This document shows, piece by piece, positions 8,486 to 16,418 of a stretch of DNA of 64,000 bases. Made by a program: the position numbers and the translations under genes. The number at the start of each line of letters is the position of its first letter. Position 1 is the first letter of the stretch. The DNA is from Amycolatopsis echigonensis (lineage in GTDB: Bacteria; Actinomycetota; Actinomycetes; Mycobacteriales; Pseudonocardiaceae). A model generated the notes under the pieces. That model was not told the origin of the DNA, did not search any database, and saw nothing but the letters and a program-made list of their open reading frames with translations. The DNA lies in the NCBI RefSeq assembly GCF_014174495.1, contig NZ_JACJHR010000003.1:1-64000 (forward strand), written 5' to 3'.

Positions 8486-9981
8486 GACGCGATCGGGCTT
8501 TCCCGCGTGACGCTCGCGCGCAGGTCAGCCGCGACCGTGGCCACCGCGTCGAGCAGCGCGCGGTAGTCGGCGGGCTCGGTGTGCGGGTGCAGGAGGGTGA
8601 GCTTGAGCCAGAGCTGCGCCTCGCCGTCCGGTCCGGTCGGCAACGCACCGCGACCGATCACCGCGGTGCCGTCCTCCAGAAGCGTGCGGCGCACCTGCGC
8701 GACCAAGTCGTCCCCGGCGGTTTCCGGCAGCCCGTCGGCGGCGAGCGGGCGAAAGACCACTGTGGACAGTTCGGGTGCACCCCACGACCGCAGTGCCGGA
8801 TGGTCCTCGACCATCGCGTGCACGCTGGAAGCGTTGGCACAGCAGCGTTCCACGAGCGCACCTATCCCGGACGTGCCGAGCGCGCGGAGCGTGACCGCCA
8901 TCCGGAACGCGTCCGGACGCCGGGACGTGCGCAGCGAACGGCCGAGCAAATCGGGCAGTCCGGCTTCGGTGTCGTCGTCGGCGTTGAGGTACTCGGCACG
9001 GACGGTGAGCGCCTCCAGATCAGCCTCGGCGCGTGCGGCGAAGACGCCTGCGGCAACCGGCTGCCAGCCGAATTTGTGCAGGTCAAGCGCGACCGAATCG
9101 GCCAGTTCCAGCCCAGCGACGCGGGAGCGGAGGCGTTCGCTGCAGAGCGCGAGGCCACCGTATGCCGCGTCGACGTGCAGCCGCGCTCCGGTCCGGCGGC
9201 AGATCTCGGCGATCTCCGGCAACGGGTCGATCCGGCCGGTGTTGGTGGTGCCAGCGGTCGCGACGACCACGGCCTGCGCGCCGAGCGGCGCCAACGCCTC
9301 AGCGAGCGCGGACGGAACCATCCGGTCGCCCGCGCACGGCACCACGACCGGCGCGGGCAACCCGAGCAGCCACGCCGCGCGCGCGACGCTGTGGTGCGAA
9401 TTGGCCCCGCACACCGGTCGCGTGACTGCGGATTCCCGAGCGAGCAGGAGGCCGAGAAGATTCGATTCGGTGCCGCCGGAAGTGATGACGGCGTCCGGGC
9501 GGGCGGCGTCCGGGTAGCAGAGCCGGGCGATGCCGGTGGTGAACTCGCGCTCGATCTCGCTCGCGACCGGGGCCTGGTCCCAGGAGTCCATCGACGGGTT
9601 CAGCGCGGAAGCGACGACGTCAGCGGCGACCGAGACGGCCAGCGGCGGGCAGTGCAGGTGCGCGGCGCACGCGGGGTCGGCTGGATCGGCGGATCCGGCG
9701 GCGAGCAGGGCGGAAAGCTCTTCCAAGGCTTGTTCGGCGCCCACTCCGTGGCTCGGGAGCCCGGATGATTGCGCCCGGGCGAGGGCTGCCGCCACCGCGG
9801 CCGGACCGCCAGCCGGAACCGGACCGCCGCGTTCGGCCGTGCCCGCGGCCATCCCGCGCAGCGCCGCGGGGAGGAGCTGGGCCAGCCGGTCCGCTCCGCA
9901 GGAGCCGCCGGCCAGCCACTCCGCGGAAGCCACGCCGGACCTGGACCTAGGGGCCGTCGGCGCTGAGGGCGCATCCGCCAT
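8482..9981 (-). CDS. PLP-dependent decarboxylase (DesA-like), first siderophore gene
   Basis: Group II pyridoxal-phosphate decarboxylase, 499 residues, probably turning lysine (or ornithine/diaminobutyrate) into the diamine precursor. Motifs: SGGTESNLLGLLLARE for phosphate/cofactor binding, HVDAAYGG (Asp271 to the pyridine N) and DLHKFGWQP with the Schiff-base Lys303. The start ATG at 9979-9981 is preceded by an AAAGGCGG ribosome-binding site; the longer in-frame GTG at 10065 would place coding over the iron box and is rejected. The first 40 residues are Ala/Pro-rich. First gene of a four-gene operon in which every junction is a GTGA overlap. Confidence 0.9.
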   Translation of the reverse strand: MADAPSAPTAPRSRSGVASAEWLAGGSCGADRLAQLLPAALRGMAAGTAERGGPVPAGGPAAVAAALARAQSSGLPSHGVGAEQALEELSALLAAGSADPADPACAAHLHCPPLAVSVAADVVASALNPSMDSWDQAPVASEIEREFTTGIARLCYPDAARPDAVITSGGTESNLLGLLLARESAVTRPVCGANSHHSVARAAWLLGLPAPVVVPCAGDRMVPSALAEALAPLGAQAVVVATAGTTNTGRIDPLPEIAEICRRTGARLHVDAAYGGLALCSERLRSRVAGLELADSVALDLHKFGWQPVAAGVFAARAEADLEALTVRAEYLNADDDTEAGLPDLLGRSLRTSRRPDAFRMAVTLRALGTSGIGALVERCCANASSVHAMVEDHPALRSWGAPELSTVVFRPLAADGLPETAGDDLVAQVRRTLLEDGTAVIGRGALPTGPDGEAQLWLKLTLLHPHTEPADYRALLDAVATVAADLRASVTRESPIAS

Positions 9982-9994
9982 GGAACCGCCTTTC

Positions 9995-10017
9995 TTAGGG
10001 TAACCTTGCCTTACCCT
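9995..10017. promoter_or_regulatory. IdeR/DmdR-type iron box of siderophore operon
   Basis: A perfect inverted repeat AGGGTAA (9997-10003) / TTACCCT (10011-10017) sits 14-36 bp before the decarboxylase ATG. Aligned from 9995 it agrees at 13 of 19 positions with the DtxR/IdeR consensus TTAGGTTAGGCTAACCTAA. Expected effect: repression by Fe(II)-IdeR when iron is sufficient. Inferred from position and match. Confidence 0.75.
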
Positions 10018-10090
10018 GCGCAACAATACGGACACCCACCGACAGCCCGCGCGCGGGGCCAGCATGCTGGGCGAACCGGGCCTGGCGGTT

Positions 10091-10139
10091 CGTGAAGGGC
10101 TCCTTGAGGGAATCTGATTCCCTCAAGGAGCCCTTCACG
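10091..10139. repeat. Dispersed hairpin repeat, copy 1
   Basis: Perfect 23-bp inverted arms (10091-10113 and 10117-10139) around a 3-nt loop. The right arm plus flank (28 nt, 10116-10143) recurs exactly at 31359-31386. It lies between the divergent 5' end of the siderophore operon and the 3' end of the LLM gene. It could terminate transcription, but the second copy suggests a dispersed element. Confidence 0.75.
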
Positions 10140-10156
10140 GACCTTCGCCGCAGCAC

Positions 10157-10193
10157 AACGGCCGGTGTCCCGCCAAGGGGAGCACCGGCCGTT
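10157..10193 (-). terminator. Hairpin terminator after LLM oxidoreductase gene
   Basis: Inverted arms AACGGCCGGTG (10157-10167) and CACCGGCCGTT (10183-10193) begin 10 bp past the stop codon of the minus-strand LLM gene. There is no clear U-tract beyond AA/TT. Confidence 0.6.
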
Positions 10194-10202
10194 CCGGGAA
10201 GG

Positions 10203-11156
10203 TCAGCGCGCCGGGGCCAGCCCGCGCACCTGCTCGAAGACGTCGCCGCCGGTCGGCAGCACCGCGAGCACCGGCGTGGTCAGCCCGTTGTCCACATAGG
10301 ACTGGATTTGCTCGCGGCACGATTCGACGCTGCCGTGCAGCACCAGCGAGTCCACGACCTCGTCCGGGATCACCTCGTTCGCCTTCTTCCGCTCCGCCGC
10401 GGCCCACGCCTCGTGCATCGGGCGCAGCTGGTCGCCGCGGCCGAGCCAGTCGTGGAACGCCGCGTACGCGGGAACCGTGAGGTACGACGAGATCAGCATC
10501 CGCCCGAGCCCGCGCGCGGCCGCCGCGTCCTCGGTGGGACACACGAAAATCCGGGCCGCCAGCTCGACGTCCGGGCCGACGACCTCCCGCACCTTCGGCA
10601 CGTCCGTGGCGGCGAGCCAGTTCGTGATCGCACCGTCGGCTTCTTCCGCGGCCAAGCGCAGCATGCCCGGCCGCAACGCCGCCAGCATGATCGACGGCGC
10701 CGGATCGGCGGCCCGCTCCAACCGGAATTTGCTGACCGAGAACGTCTCGTACTCCTCGGTCACCTTCTCCCCCGCCAGCGCCGAGCGCAGGAACCGCAAC
10801 GTGTCGCGCGTCCGCTGGTACGGCTCGCTGAACTCCGCCGCGTTCCAGCCTTCCACGATCACCGGCGACGAAGCCCCGATGCCGAGCACGAACCGGCCCG
10901 GCGCGAGTTCCGCCAGGGTGGACGCGCTCATCGCCAGCAGGCCCGGGCCGCGCGTGTACACCGGCACGATCGCGGTGCCCAGCCGCAGCTGCGGTGCCCA
11001 CTGCGATGCCAGCGCGAGCGGCGTGAACGCGTCGGTACCAGCGGTTTCGGCGCTCCAGACGTCGGTGTACCCGAGATCCGGCAGCTCCTCGATCAGCGCC
11101 CGGTGCTCGACGAGCGGGACGCCGGTGAGCGGAATCGTCAAACCCCAGCGAGACAT
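10203..11156 (-). CDS. LLM-class flavin/F420-dependent oxidoreductase
   Basis: Luciferase-like TIM-barrel oxidoreductase of 317 residues (start MSRWGLTIPLTG; the ATG shares one base with the stop of the upstream peptidase gene, TGATG). Typical landmarks are LGYTDVWSAET, LRLGTAIVPVYTRGPGLLAMSASTLAELAPGRFVLGIGASS and the C-terminal GSVESCREQIQSYVDNGL. The cofactor is more likely F420 than FMN given the family in actinomycetes, but this is not decided by a visible residue. It is the last gene of a ppk2-peptidase-LLM run. Substrate unknown. Confidence 0.85.
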   Translation of the reverse strand: MSRWGLTIPLTGVPLVEHRALIEELPDLGYTDVWSAETAGTDAFTPLALASQWAPQLRLGTAIVPVYTRGPGLLAMSASTLAELAPGRFVLGIGASSPVIVEGWNAAEFSEPYQRTRDTLRFLRSALAGEKVTEEYETFSVSKFRLERAADPAPSIMLAALRPGMLRLAAEEADGAITNWLAATDVPKVREVVGPDVELAARIFVCPTEDAAAARGLGRMLISSYLTVPAYAAFHDWLGRGDQLRPMHEAWAAAERKKANEVIPDEVVDSLVLHGSVESCREQIQSYVDNGLTTPVLAVLPTGGDVFEQVRGLAPAR

Positions 11157-13258
11157 CAGCTCTCCTTCCCGGCAGCGGCCAGTTCCCGGTGGATCCATTC
11201 GACCTGGAGGCGCATGAGGTTCTCCGCGACCTCCTCGGCCTGCGGCGTCATGTGCGTCGCGCCCGCGAGCGGCAGGAAAACGTGCGGACGGCCTTTCGCC
11301 AGCAGCGCCGAGGAAAGCCGCAGCGCGTGTGCCGGGAAGACGTTGTCGTCGGCGAGACCGTGCACGATCAGCAGCGCCCGCTCAAGCGAACCGGCGCTCG
11401 CGATGAGCGAGTTGTGCTCGTAGCTTTCGGGTTCGTCGTCCGGCTTGCCGAGGTAGCGCTCGGTGTAGTGGGTGTCGTACAGCGACCAGTCGGTGACCGG
11501 CGCGCCCGCGACCGCCGCGTGGAACACGTCCGGCCGCCGCAGCACGGCGAGCGCGGACAGGTAGCCGCCGTAGGACCAGCCGCGGATCGCGACCCGGTCC
11601 AGGTCCAGTTCGGGACGCGCCGCGGCGGCCGCGTGCAGGGCGTCGACCTGGTCGGCCAGCGTGACGTCGGCGAGCTTGCCCGCGATCTCCTTCTCCCACG
11701 CCGGTCCGCGGCCGGGCGACCCGCGACCGTCCACGACCAGCACGGCGAAGCCCTGGTCGGCGAGCCACTGCGGGGTCAGGAAAGCGTTGCGGCTCTGGAG
11801 AACCCGTTGCGCGTGCGGCCCGCCGTACGGGTCGAGGAGGACGGGCAGCTTGCCCTCGTCCGGCTCGTATCCGCGCGGGAGCACCAAAGCCGCGCGCAGC
11901 CGGCGTTCGCCGAGGGTGAGCCAGGTCAGGTTCGGCACGATCTCCGGGTCCACAGTGGACGATTCGATCGAGCCCACCTCGATGCCGTCCCGCAGCACGG
12001 TCACCTTGGGGCCGCTGTGGTCGAGGCTCCACGAGGAAAGCACGGTGAGAGCCGCGCTGCCGGAACCGACGTGCACGCCGTCCGTGGCGGACAGCCGGCG
12101 CACCGTGCCGTCTTCGGTGCGGTACAGGTGCACCTGCGTCGGGTCGTCTTCCGAAGCGGTGAACAGAACTTCCTCGCCGACGTGCAGCACCTGCCGCAGC
12201 TGCATCCCCGGCGGCGTGACCGGCTTGCCGTCCACCAGGAGCCGGTGATCGCCGTCGGCCGCGCTTTCCACGACCAGCTTGCCGTCCGCGGTCCACGCCG
12301 GAACGCCCTGGAAGATCTCGACCCAGTGCTCGTCGGTCTCGGTGTGCACTTCGGCGACCGAACCGTCGGAGGTGTCCAGCGCCAGCACGGTGAGCCGCTT
12401 CTGGTCCCGCGGCTGGACGGCCAGCAGCGGCCGCCCGCCCGCCGACCAGTGCACGGTGACCAGGTACTCCCAGTCTCCTCGTTCCACATCGACTCGGCTG
12501 CCGTCGAGCCCCAGCACGGCCAGCGACACCTCGGCGTTCGGCGAACCCGCCGACGGATACGCCACGACGTTCGCCGGCTGCTGCGGGTTCGCCGGGTCGC
12601 CGATCGTCCAGCGCGGCACCGGACCGCGGTCGGCGCGCTCCACGATCAGGCTGCGCCCGTCCGGCGCCCACCAGTAGCCGCGCGTGCGGTCCATCTCCTC
12701 GCCGGCGATGAACTCCGCGAGCCCCCAGGTGACGTCCTCGTCGTCCTCGCCGACGAGCACGCGGTCCTCGCCGGTCGCCAGCTCGATCACGCGCAGCCGC
12801 CGCTGGCGCACGTACGCGACGTGCGTGCCGGTCGGGTTCGGCCGCGGGTCGATCACGGACCCGTCGACCAGGATGCGCGTCTCTCCGCTCGCGAGGTCGA
12901 GCGTGTACAGCTTGCCCGACAGCGTGAAGGTCACGACCGTGAACGCGTCGTCGACGCCGAAGGCCACGACGCCCCCGCCGGTCTCCCGGGCCCGTTCGCG
13001 GCGCGCCCGCTCCTCCGGCGGCAGGTCCTCGTCGCCGGACACCAGCTCGGCCGCGTCGATCAGCTTCGTCTCCTCGCCGGTCGCGAGGTCGAAGGACCAC
13101 AGGCTGTGCCGCGGATCGGTGCCGGTGGCGCTGCGCAGGAACAGCACCCGCGAACCGTCCGGGGCGACCCGGAACTGCTTGGGCGCGCCGAGCGTGAACC
13201 GCTGGGTGCGGGCCTGCTGGCGGAGGAACGGAACGTCGTCGAGTGCGAAATCGGTCAC
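11156..13258 (-). CDS. S9 family peptidase, dipeptidyl-peptidase IV-like
   Basis: Serine exopeptidase of the prolyl oligopeptidase clan, 700 residues. An N-terminal beta-propeller (DPP-IV_N) carries the double-Glu signature FIAGEEMDR (about 187-188), which in DPP4-type enzymes holds the substrate N-terminus. The C-terminal alpha/beta-hydrolase domain has GWSYGG (Ser562), LADDNV (Asp637) and GATHMT (His669). No signal peptide is seen, so it is probably cytoplasmic. I prefer the GTG at 13256-13258 because a GAAAGAG site lies 8 nt upstream; a GTG three codons earlier is possible. It follows ppk2 by 21 bp. Confidence 0.9.
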   Translation of the reverse strand: MTDFALDDVPFLRQQARTQRFTLGAPKQFRVAPDGSRVLFLRSATGTDPRHSLWSFDLATGEETKLIDAAELVSGDEDLPPEERARRERARETGGGVVAFGVDDAFTVVTFTLSGKLYTLDLASGETRILVDGSVIDPRPNPTGTHVAYVRQRRLRVIELATGEDRVLVGEDDEDVTWGLAEFIAGEEMDRTRGYWWAPDGRSLIVERADRGPVPRWTIGDPANPQQPANVVAYPSAGSPNAEVSLAVLGLDGSRVDVERGDWEYLVTVHWSAGGRPLLAVQPRDQKRLTVLALDTSDGSVAEVHTETDEHWVEIFQGVPAWTADGKLVVESAADGDHRLLVDGKPVTPPGMQLRQVLHVGEEVLFTASEDDPTQVHLYRTEDGTVRRLSATDGVHVGSGSAALTVLSSWSLDHSGPKVTVLRDGIEVGSIESSTVDPEIVPNLTWLTLGERRLRAALVLPRGYEPDEGKLPVLLDPYGGPHAQRVLQSRNAFLTPQWLADQGFAVLVVDGRGSPGRGPAWEKEIAGKLADVTLADQVDALHAAAAARPELDLDRVAIRGWSYGGYLSALAVLRRPDVFHAAVAGAPVTDWSLYDTHYTERYLGKPDDEPESYEHNSLIASAGSLERALLIVHGLADDNVFPAHALRLSSALLAKGRPHVFLPLAGATHMTPQAEEVAENLMRLQVEWIHRELAAAGKES

Positions 13259-13279
13259 GACCAGCACTCTTTCAGATCA

Positions 13280-14134
13280 TCAGGCGGGCACGCCAACACC
13301 CTGCAGCGCGGCCCGCTGCTCGTCGACGTCGAAGGCGGGCTCCGGGAACTGCGGGTCCATTTCGGTCAGCGTCTCGACCAGCAGCTCGGCGACCGCCCAG
13401 TTCCGGTACCACTTGCGGTCGGCGGGGACGACGTACCACGGAGCGTGCGCGGTCGACGTGCGCTTCAACACGTCGGCGTACGCCTTCTGATACGCAGGCC
13501 ACTGCCGGCGCGCATCGATGTCCGACGGGTCGAACTTCCACCGCTTCTCCGGCCGGTCCAGCCGCGCGGTGAGCCGGCGAAGCTGCTCCTCCGGCGAGAT
13601 GTGCAGGAACACCTTCACCACCGCGGTACCGCTGTCGGTCAGCTCCTTTTCGAACGCGTTGATCTGCGCGTACCGCTGCCGTCGCTCGGCCGCCGGGAGC
13701 TGGCCGAGCACGCGCGGCACGAGGACGTCCTCGTAATGCGAGCGGTCGAAGACGCCGAGGTGCCCCGGCGACGGGAGCTTCTTGCGGATGCGCCACAGGA
13801 AGTCGTGCTTGCGTTCAGCAGCGGTGGGTTTCTTGAACCCGGCGTACTGCACGCCCATCGGGTTCACGAGGCCGAGGACGTGCCCGACGGTGCCGCCCTT
13901 CCCCGAGGTGTCCATGCCCTGCAACACCAACAGCACGCTGCGTTGACCGCCGCCGATGCCCTCCGCGTACAGCGCCTCCTGCAACCCGGCGAGCTGTTCC
14001 CCGGCGGACTCGAGTTTCTTGCCGCCTTTCGCCTTCTTCTCCGGCCCCACGGGCGACGAAGCCGGGTCCGGCAGCTCGTCGCCCGCACGGAGCGCGTCGC
14101 GGACCCGGTTTCCGTTCTGCTGCTTCTTCGCCAT
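13280..14134 (-). CDS. Polyphosphate kinase 2 family protein
   Basis: PPK2-family nucleotide phosphotransferase using polyphosphate; direction (AMP, ADP or GDP) cannot be fixed. The 284-residue protein (start MAKKQQNG) has a basic N-terminal tail of about 45 residues, Walker A GMDTSGKGG (73-81), FKKPTAAERKHDFLWRI, Walker B VFDRSHYEDVLVPRV (Asp130) and the conserved C-terminal WKFDPSDIDARRQW...WYVVPADRKWYRNWAV. One-domain length is usual. First gene of the ppk2-peptidase-LLM run, divergent from rocD. Confidence 0.92.
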   Translation of the reverse strand: MAKKQQNGNRVRDALRAGDELPDPASSPVGPEKKAKGGKKLESAGEQLAGLQEALYAEGIGGGQRSVLLVLQGMDTSGKGGTVGHVLGLVNPMGVQYAGFKKPTAAERKHDFLWRIRKKLPSPGHLGVFDRSHYEDVLVPRVLGQLPAAERRQRYAQINAFEKELTDSGTAVVKVFLHISPEEQLRRLTARLDRPEKRWKFDPSDIDARRQWPAYQKAYADVLKRTSTAHAPWYVVPADRKWYRNWAVAELLVETLTEMDPQFPEPAFDVDEQRAALQGVGVPA

Positions 14135-14244
14135 CCCGGGACGATAACCGGAGGGCGGCCGATCCCCGGGGACCTCTCCGGCGTCCGGCCGGGTGTCATC
14201 CGGTCGAGCGAGCGGCGCATCGAATCGCCGGTCAGACCCCTCGA

Positions 14245-14252
14245 TTGCGCAA
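14245..14252. promoter_or_regulatory. Palindrome in ppk2-rocD divergent gap
   Basis: TTGCGCAA is a perfect 8-bp palindrome 66 bp upstream of the rocD ATG in a 183-bp divergent gap. A TAGCCT near 14305-14310 is a plausible -10 for rocD. An Lrp/AsnC-type operator is possible but unproven. Confidence 0.3.
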
Positions 14253-14317
14253 CGAACGACGGGGGAAAGCAACGTTTCCCGGCTGAACTCCCCGCGAACG
14301 GCCTCTAGCCTGAACGC

Positions 14318-15556
14318 ATGACAGCGTCCGTCCAGCCTGCCGGCACCGCGCGTCCCACCTCCTCCGACGGCTTCATCGCGCTCGACGAGCAATGGAGCAC
14401 GCACAACTACCATCCGCTGCCGGTCGTGATCGCCGAAGCCGAAGGCGCTTCGGTGACCGACGTGGCCGGCAAGTCCTATCTGGACTTCCTGTCCGGCTAC
14501 TCCGCGCTCAACTTCGGCCACCGCAATCCCGAGCTGATCGCCGCCGCGACCGAGCAGCTGAGCCGGGTCACGCTCACCTCCCGCGCGTTCCACCACGACC
14601 AGCTCGGCCTGTTCTGCCGCGAGCTGGCCGAGCTGACCGGCACCGAAATGGTGCTGCCGATGAACTCCGGGGCCGAGGCCGTGGAGTCCGCGGTGAAGGT
14701 CGCGCGCAAGTGGGCGTACCAGGTCAAGGGCGTTCCGGCGGGCACGGCGGAGATCGTGGTCGCCCGGTCGAACTTCCACGGCCGCACCACCACCATCGTC
14801 TCGTTCTCCGACGACGAAACCGCGCGCGCCGACTACGGGCCCTTCACCCCGGGCTTCGTCCAGGTGCCGTACGGCGACGCGGAAGCGTTGAAGGCAGCGA
14901 TCACGCCGCGTACGGCGGCCGTGCTGATGGAGCCGATCCAGGGCGAGGCAGGCGTCGTCGTGCCGCCCGCGGGATTCTTCGCCGAGGTACGACGACTGTG
15001 CGACGAGAACGGCGTGCTGATGATCGCCGACGAGATCCAGTCCGGTCTCGCACGCACCGGCACCGTGCTCGCGCTGGAACACGAAGGCGTCCGCGCTGAC
15101 CTGTACACGCTGGGCAAGGCCCTCGGCGGCGGCATCGTCCCGGTGTCCGCTGTGGTCGGCAGCCGGGACGTGCTGGGCGTGCTGAAGCCAGGCGAGCACG
15201 GCTCGACCTTCGGCGGCAACCCGCTGGCTTGCGCCGTCGGCCGCGCCGTGGTGCGGATGCTCCAGACCGGCGAGTACCAGAAGCGGTCCACCGAACTCGG
15301 CGCGCACCTGCACGAGCGTCTCGCAAAGCTGGTCGGCGACGGGGTCTCGGAGGTGCGTGGACGCGGTCTCTGGGCAGGCGTCGACATCGCGCCGGACGGT
15401 CCGACCGGACGAGCGGCGTCCGAGGCGTTGGCCGGGTTGGGCGTCCTGTGCAAGGAGACGCACGACCGCACGCTGCGTGTCGCTCCGCCGCTGGTGATCA
15501 CCGAAGCCGAACTGGACCGCGGCGTCGACGCGATCGCTCAGGTCGTACGCGGCTGA
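14318..15556 (+). CDS. rocD: Ornithine aminotransferase
   Basis: PLP enzyme transferring the delta-amino group of ornithine to 2-oxoglutarate, giving glutamate semialdehyde/P5C. 412 residues, class III aminotransferase. It shows the OAT-like start WSTHNYHPLPVVIAEAEGASVTDVAG, MNSGAEAVESAVKVARKW, FHGRTTT, the cofactor Asp in IADEIQSG (Asp238) and TLGKALGGG with Schiff-base Lys267; HGSTFGGNPLACAVG follows. Monocistronic, with a hairpin 5 bp downstream. Its product feeds the P5C dehydrogenase encoded at 26.3-27.9 kb. Confidence 0.95.
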   Translation: MTASVQPAGTARPTSSDGFIALDEQWSTHNYHPLPVVIAEAEGASVTDVAGKSYLDFLSGYSALNFGHRNPELIAAATEQLSRVTLTSRAFHHDQLGLFCRELAELTGTEMVLPMNSGAEAVESAVKVARKWAYQVKGVPAGTAEIVVARSNFHGRTTTIVSFSDDETARADYGPFTPGFVQVPYGDAEALKAAITPRTAAVLMEPIQGEAGVVVPPAGFFAEVRRLCDENGVLMIADEIQSGLARTGTVLALEHEGVRADLYTLGKALGGGIVPVSAVVGSRDVLGVLKPGEHGSTFGGNPLACAVGRAVVRMLQTGEYQKRSTELGAHLHERLAKLVGDGVSEVRGRGLWAGVDIAPDGPTGRAASEALAGLGVLCKETHDRTLRVAPPLVITEAELDRGVDAIAQVVRG

Positions 15557-15560
15557 CCTG

Positions 15561-15598
15561 CCCGGTGACCGCCGTTCTTCCGGGCGGCGGTCACCGGG
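15561..15598 (+). terminator. Hairpin after rocD
   Basis: Perfect 14-bp arms CCCGGTGACCGCCG (15561-15574) and CGGCGGTCACCGGG (15585-15598), 5 nt after the rocD stop. No U-tract follows, which is common in high-GC actinomycetes. Confidence 0.75.
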
Positions 15599-15836
15599 TG
15601 TGCATGACCGAGACCGTCGCCCCGTCCGGCGGAGGCGGTCATCTCGATGCCGCAGCCGTAGTCGTCCTCGAGGGACCTGGTCGGGCGCCACGTTCCGTCG
15701 TTCGCCGCGGACCGTCTCGAAGTGGTCCGCGATAGCCCCGTGAATCCCGATGTCCCCCATCGCTTTGTGTCCCTCCGCCCGTCAGTGCCGAACCGAGGAC
15801 CCGCACGCCGCCAGGACTGTGACTAGGCTTCGCTTC

Positions 15837-16418
15837 GTGACCGCCAGGCGAAATCTCGCCCTCTTCGCCGCGCTCAGCGCGCTCGCCACCGTTGTGTTGG
15901 GGCTGCTCGTCGCGCCGTACGCACCCGGCGCAGTGGACCGATGGGCTGACAGGTCCGCCTCGACGCTAAGCCCGAGTCTGCTCAACCTGCTGGTGCTGCC
16001 CACGGAACCGTATGTGCTGATCCCGGCTGCCGCCCTCATCGCCGGAATCTGCCTCTACCGGCACAACCGGGTCGACGCATTGTTCACCGTGGCAGGCCCG
16101 CTCGTCGCCATCGCGCTGAACAGCTGGGCGCTGAAACCCGCTTTCGACCGTTGGAAAGGCGGCACGCTTGTCTACCCAAGCGGCCACACCGTCAGCCTGA
16201 TAGCCGTGCTCACTGTCGTAGTGCTGCTGGTCCGATTCAAAGCGGTTGCCATTGCGGTGGGCGCGGTGCTGGTCTGCTGCGCAACAGTGGGCATGGTCGG
16301 CCTCGGCTACCACTACCTCACCGACATCGCTGGCGGCGTGTGTTTCGCCCCAGCCGTCGTCACCGCGATGCGGGCGGCGCTGTCACCGCGTCGCGCGCGA
16401 GAGCCGTCAACCGGCTGA
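15837..16418 (+). CDS. PAP2-family membrane phosphatase
   Basis: Integral-membrane phosphatase of the phosphatidic acid phosphatase 2 family, 193 residues, five or six hydrophobic segments. The catalytic signature is KPAFDRWKGG, PSGHT (general acid His) and GLGYHYLTDIAGG (nucleophile His). I chose the GTG at 15837 (VTARRNLALF) because membrane segment 1 follows directly; a GTG at 15819 is an alternative. Likely substrates are undecaprenyl-PP or lipid phosphates. Its 3' end overlaps the 3' end of zapE on the other strand by 59 bp. Confidence 0.87.
   Translation: MTARRNLALFAALSALATVVLGLLVAPYAPGAVDRWADRSASTLSPSLLNLLVLPTEPYVLIPAAALIAGICLYRHNRVDALFTVAGPLVAIALNSWALKPAFDRWKGGTLVYPSGHTVSLIAVLTVVVLLVRFKAVAIAVGAVLVCCATVGMVGLGYHYLTDIAGGVCFAPAVVTAMRAALSPRRAREPSTG

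Noticed and set aside
10091..10139. Plain terminator for the LLM gene
   Set aside because: A separate hairpin at 10157-10193 already follows that gene, and 28 nt of this element recur at 31.4 kb, so a repeat element fits better.
11189..14308. Plus-strand frame of over 1000 codons
   Set aside because: Antisense to the S9 peptidase and ppk2 genes, which have full catalytic motifs; the plus frame has none.
15601..15760. Short minus-strand frames between rocD and the PAP2 gene (one starting MGDIGIHG)
   Set aside because: No ribosome-binding site, no homology I recognise, and the frame would run through the rocD terminator.
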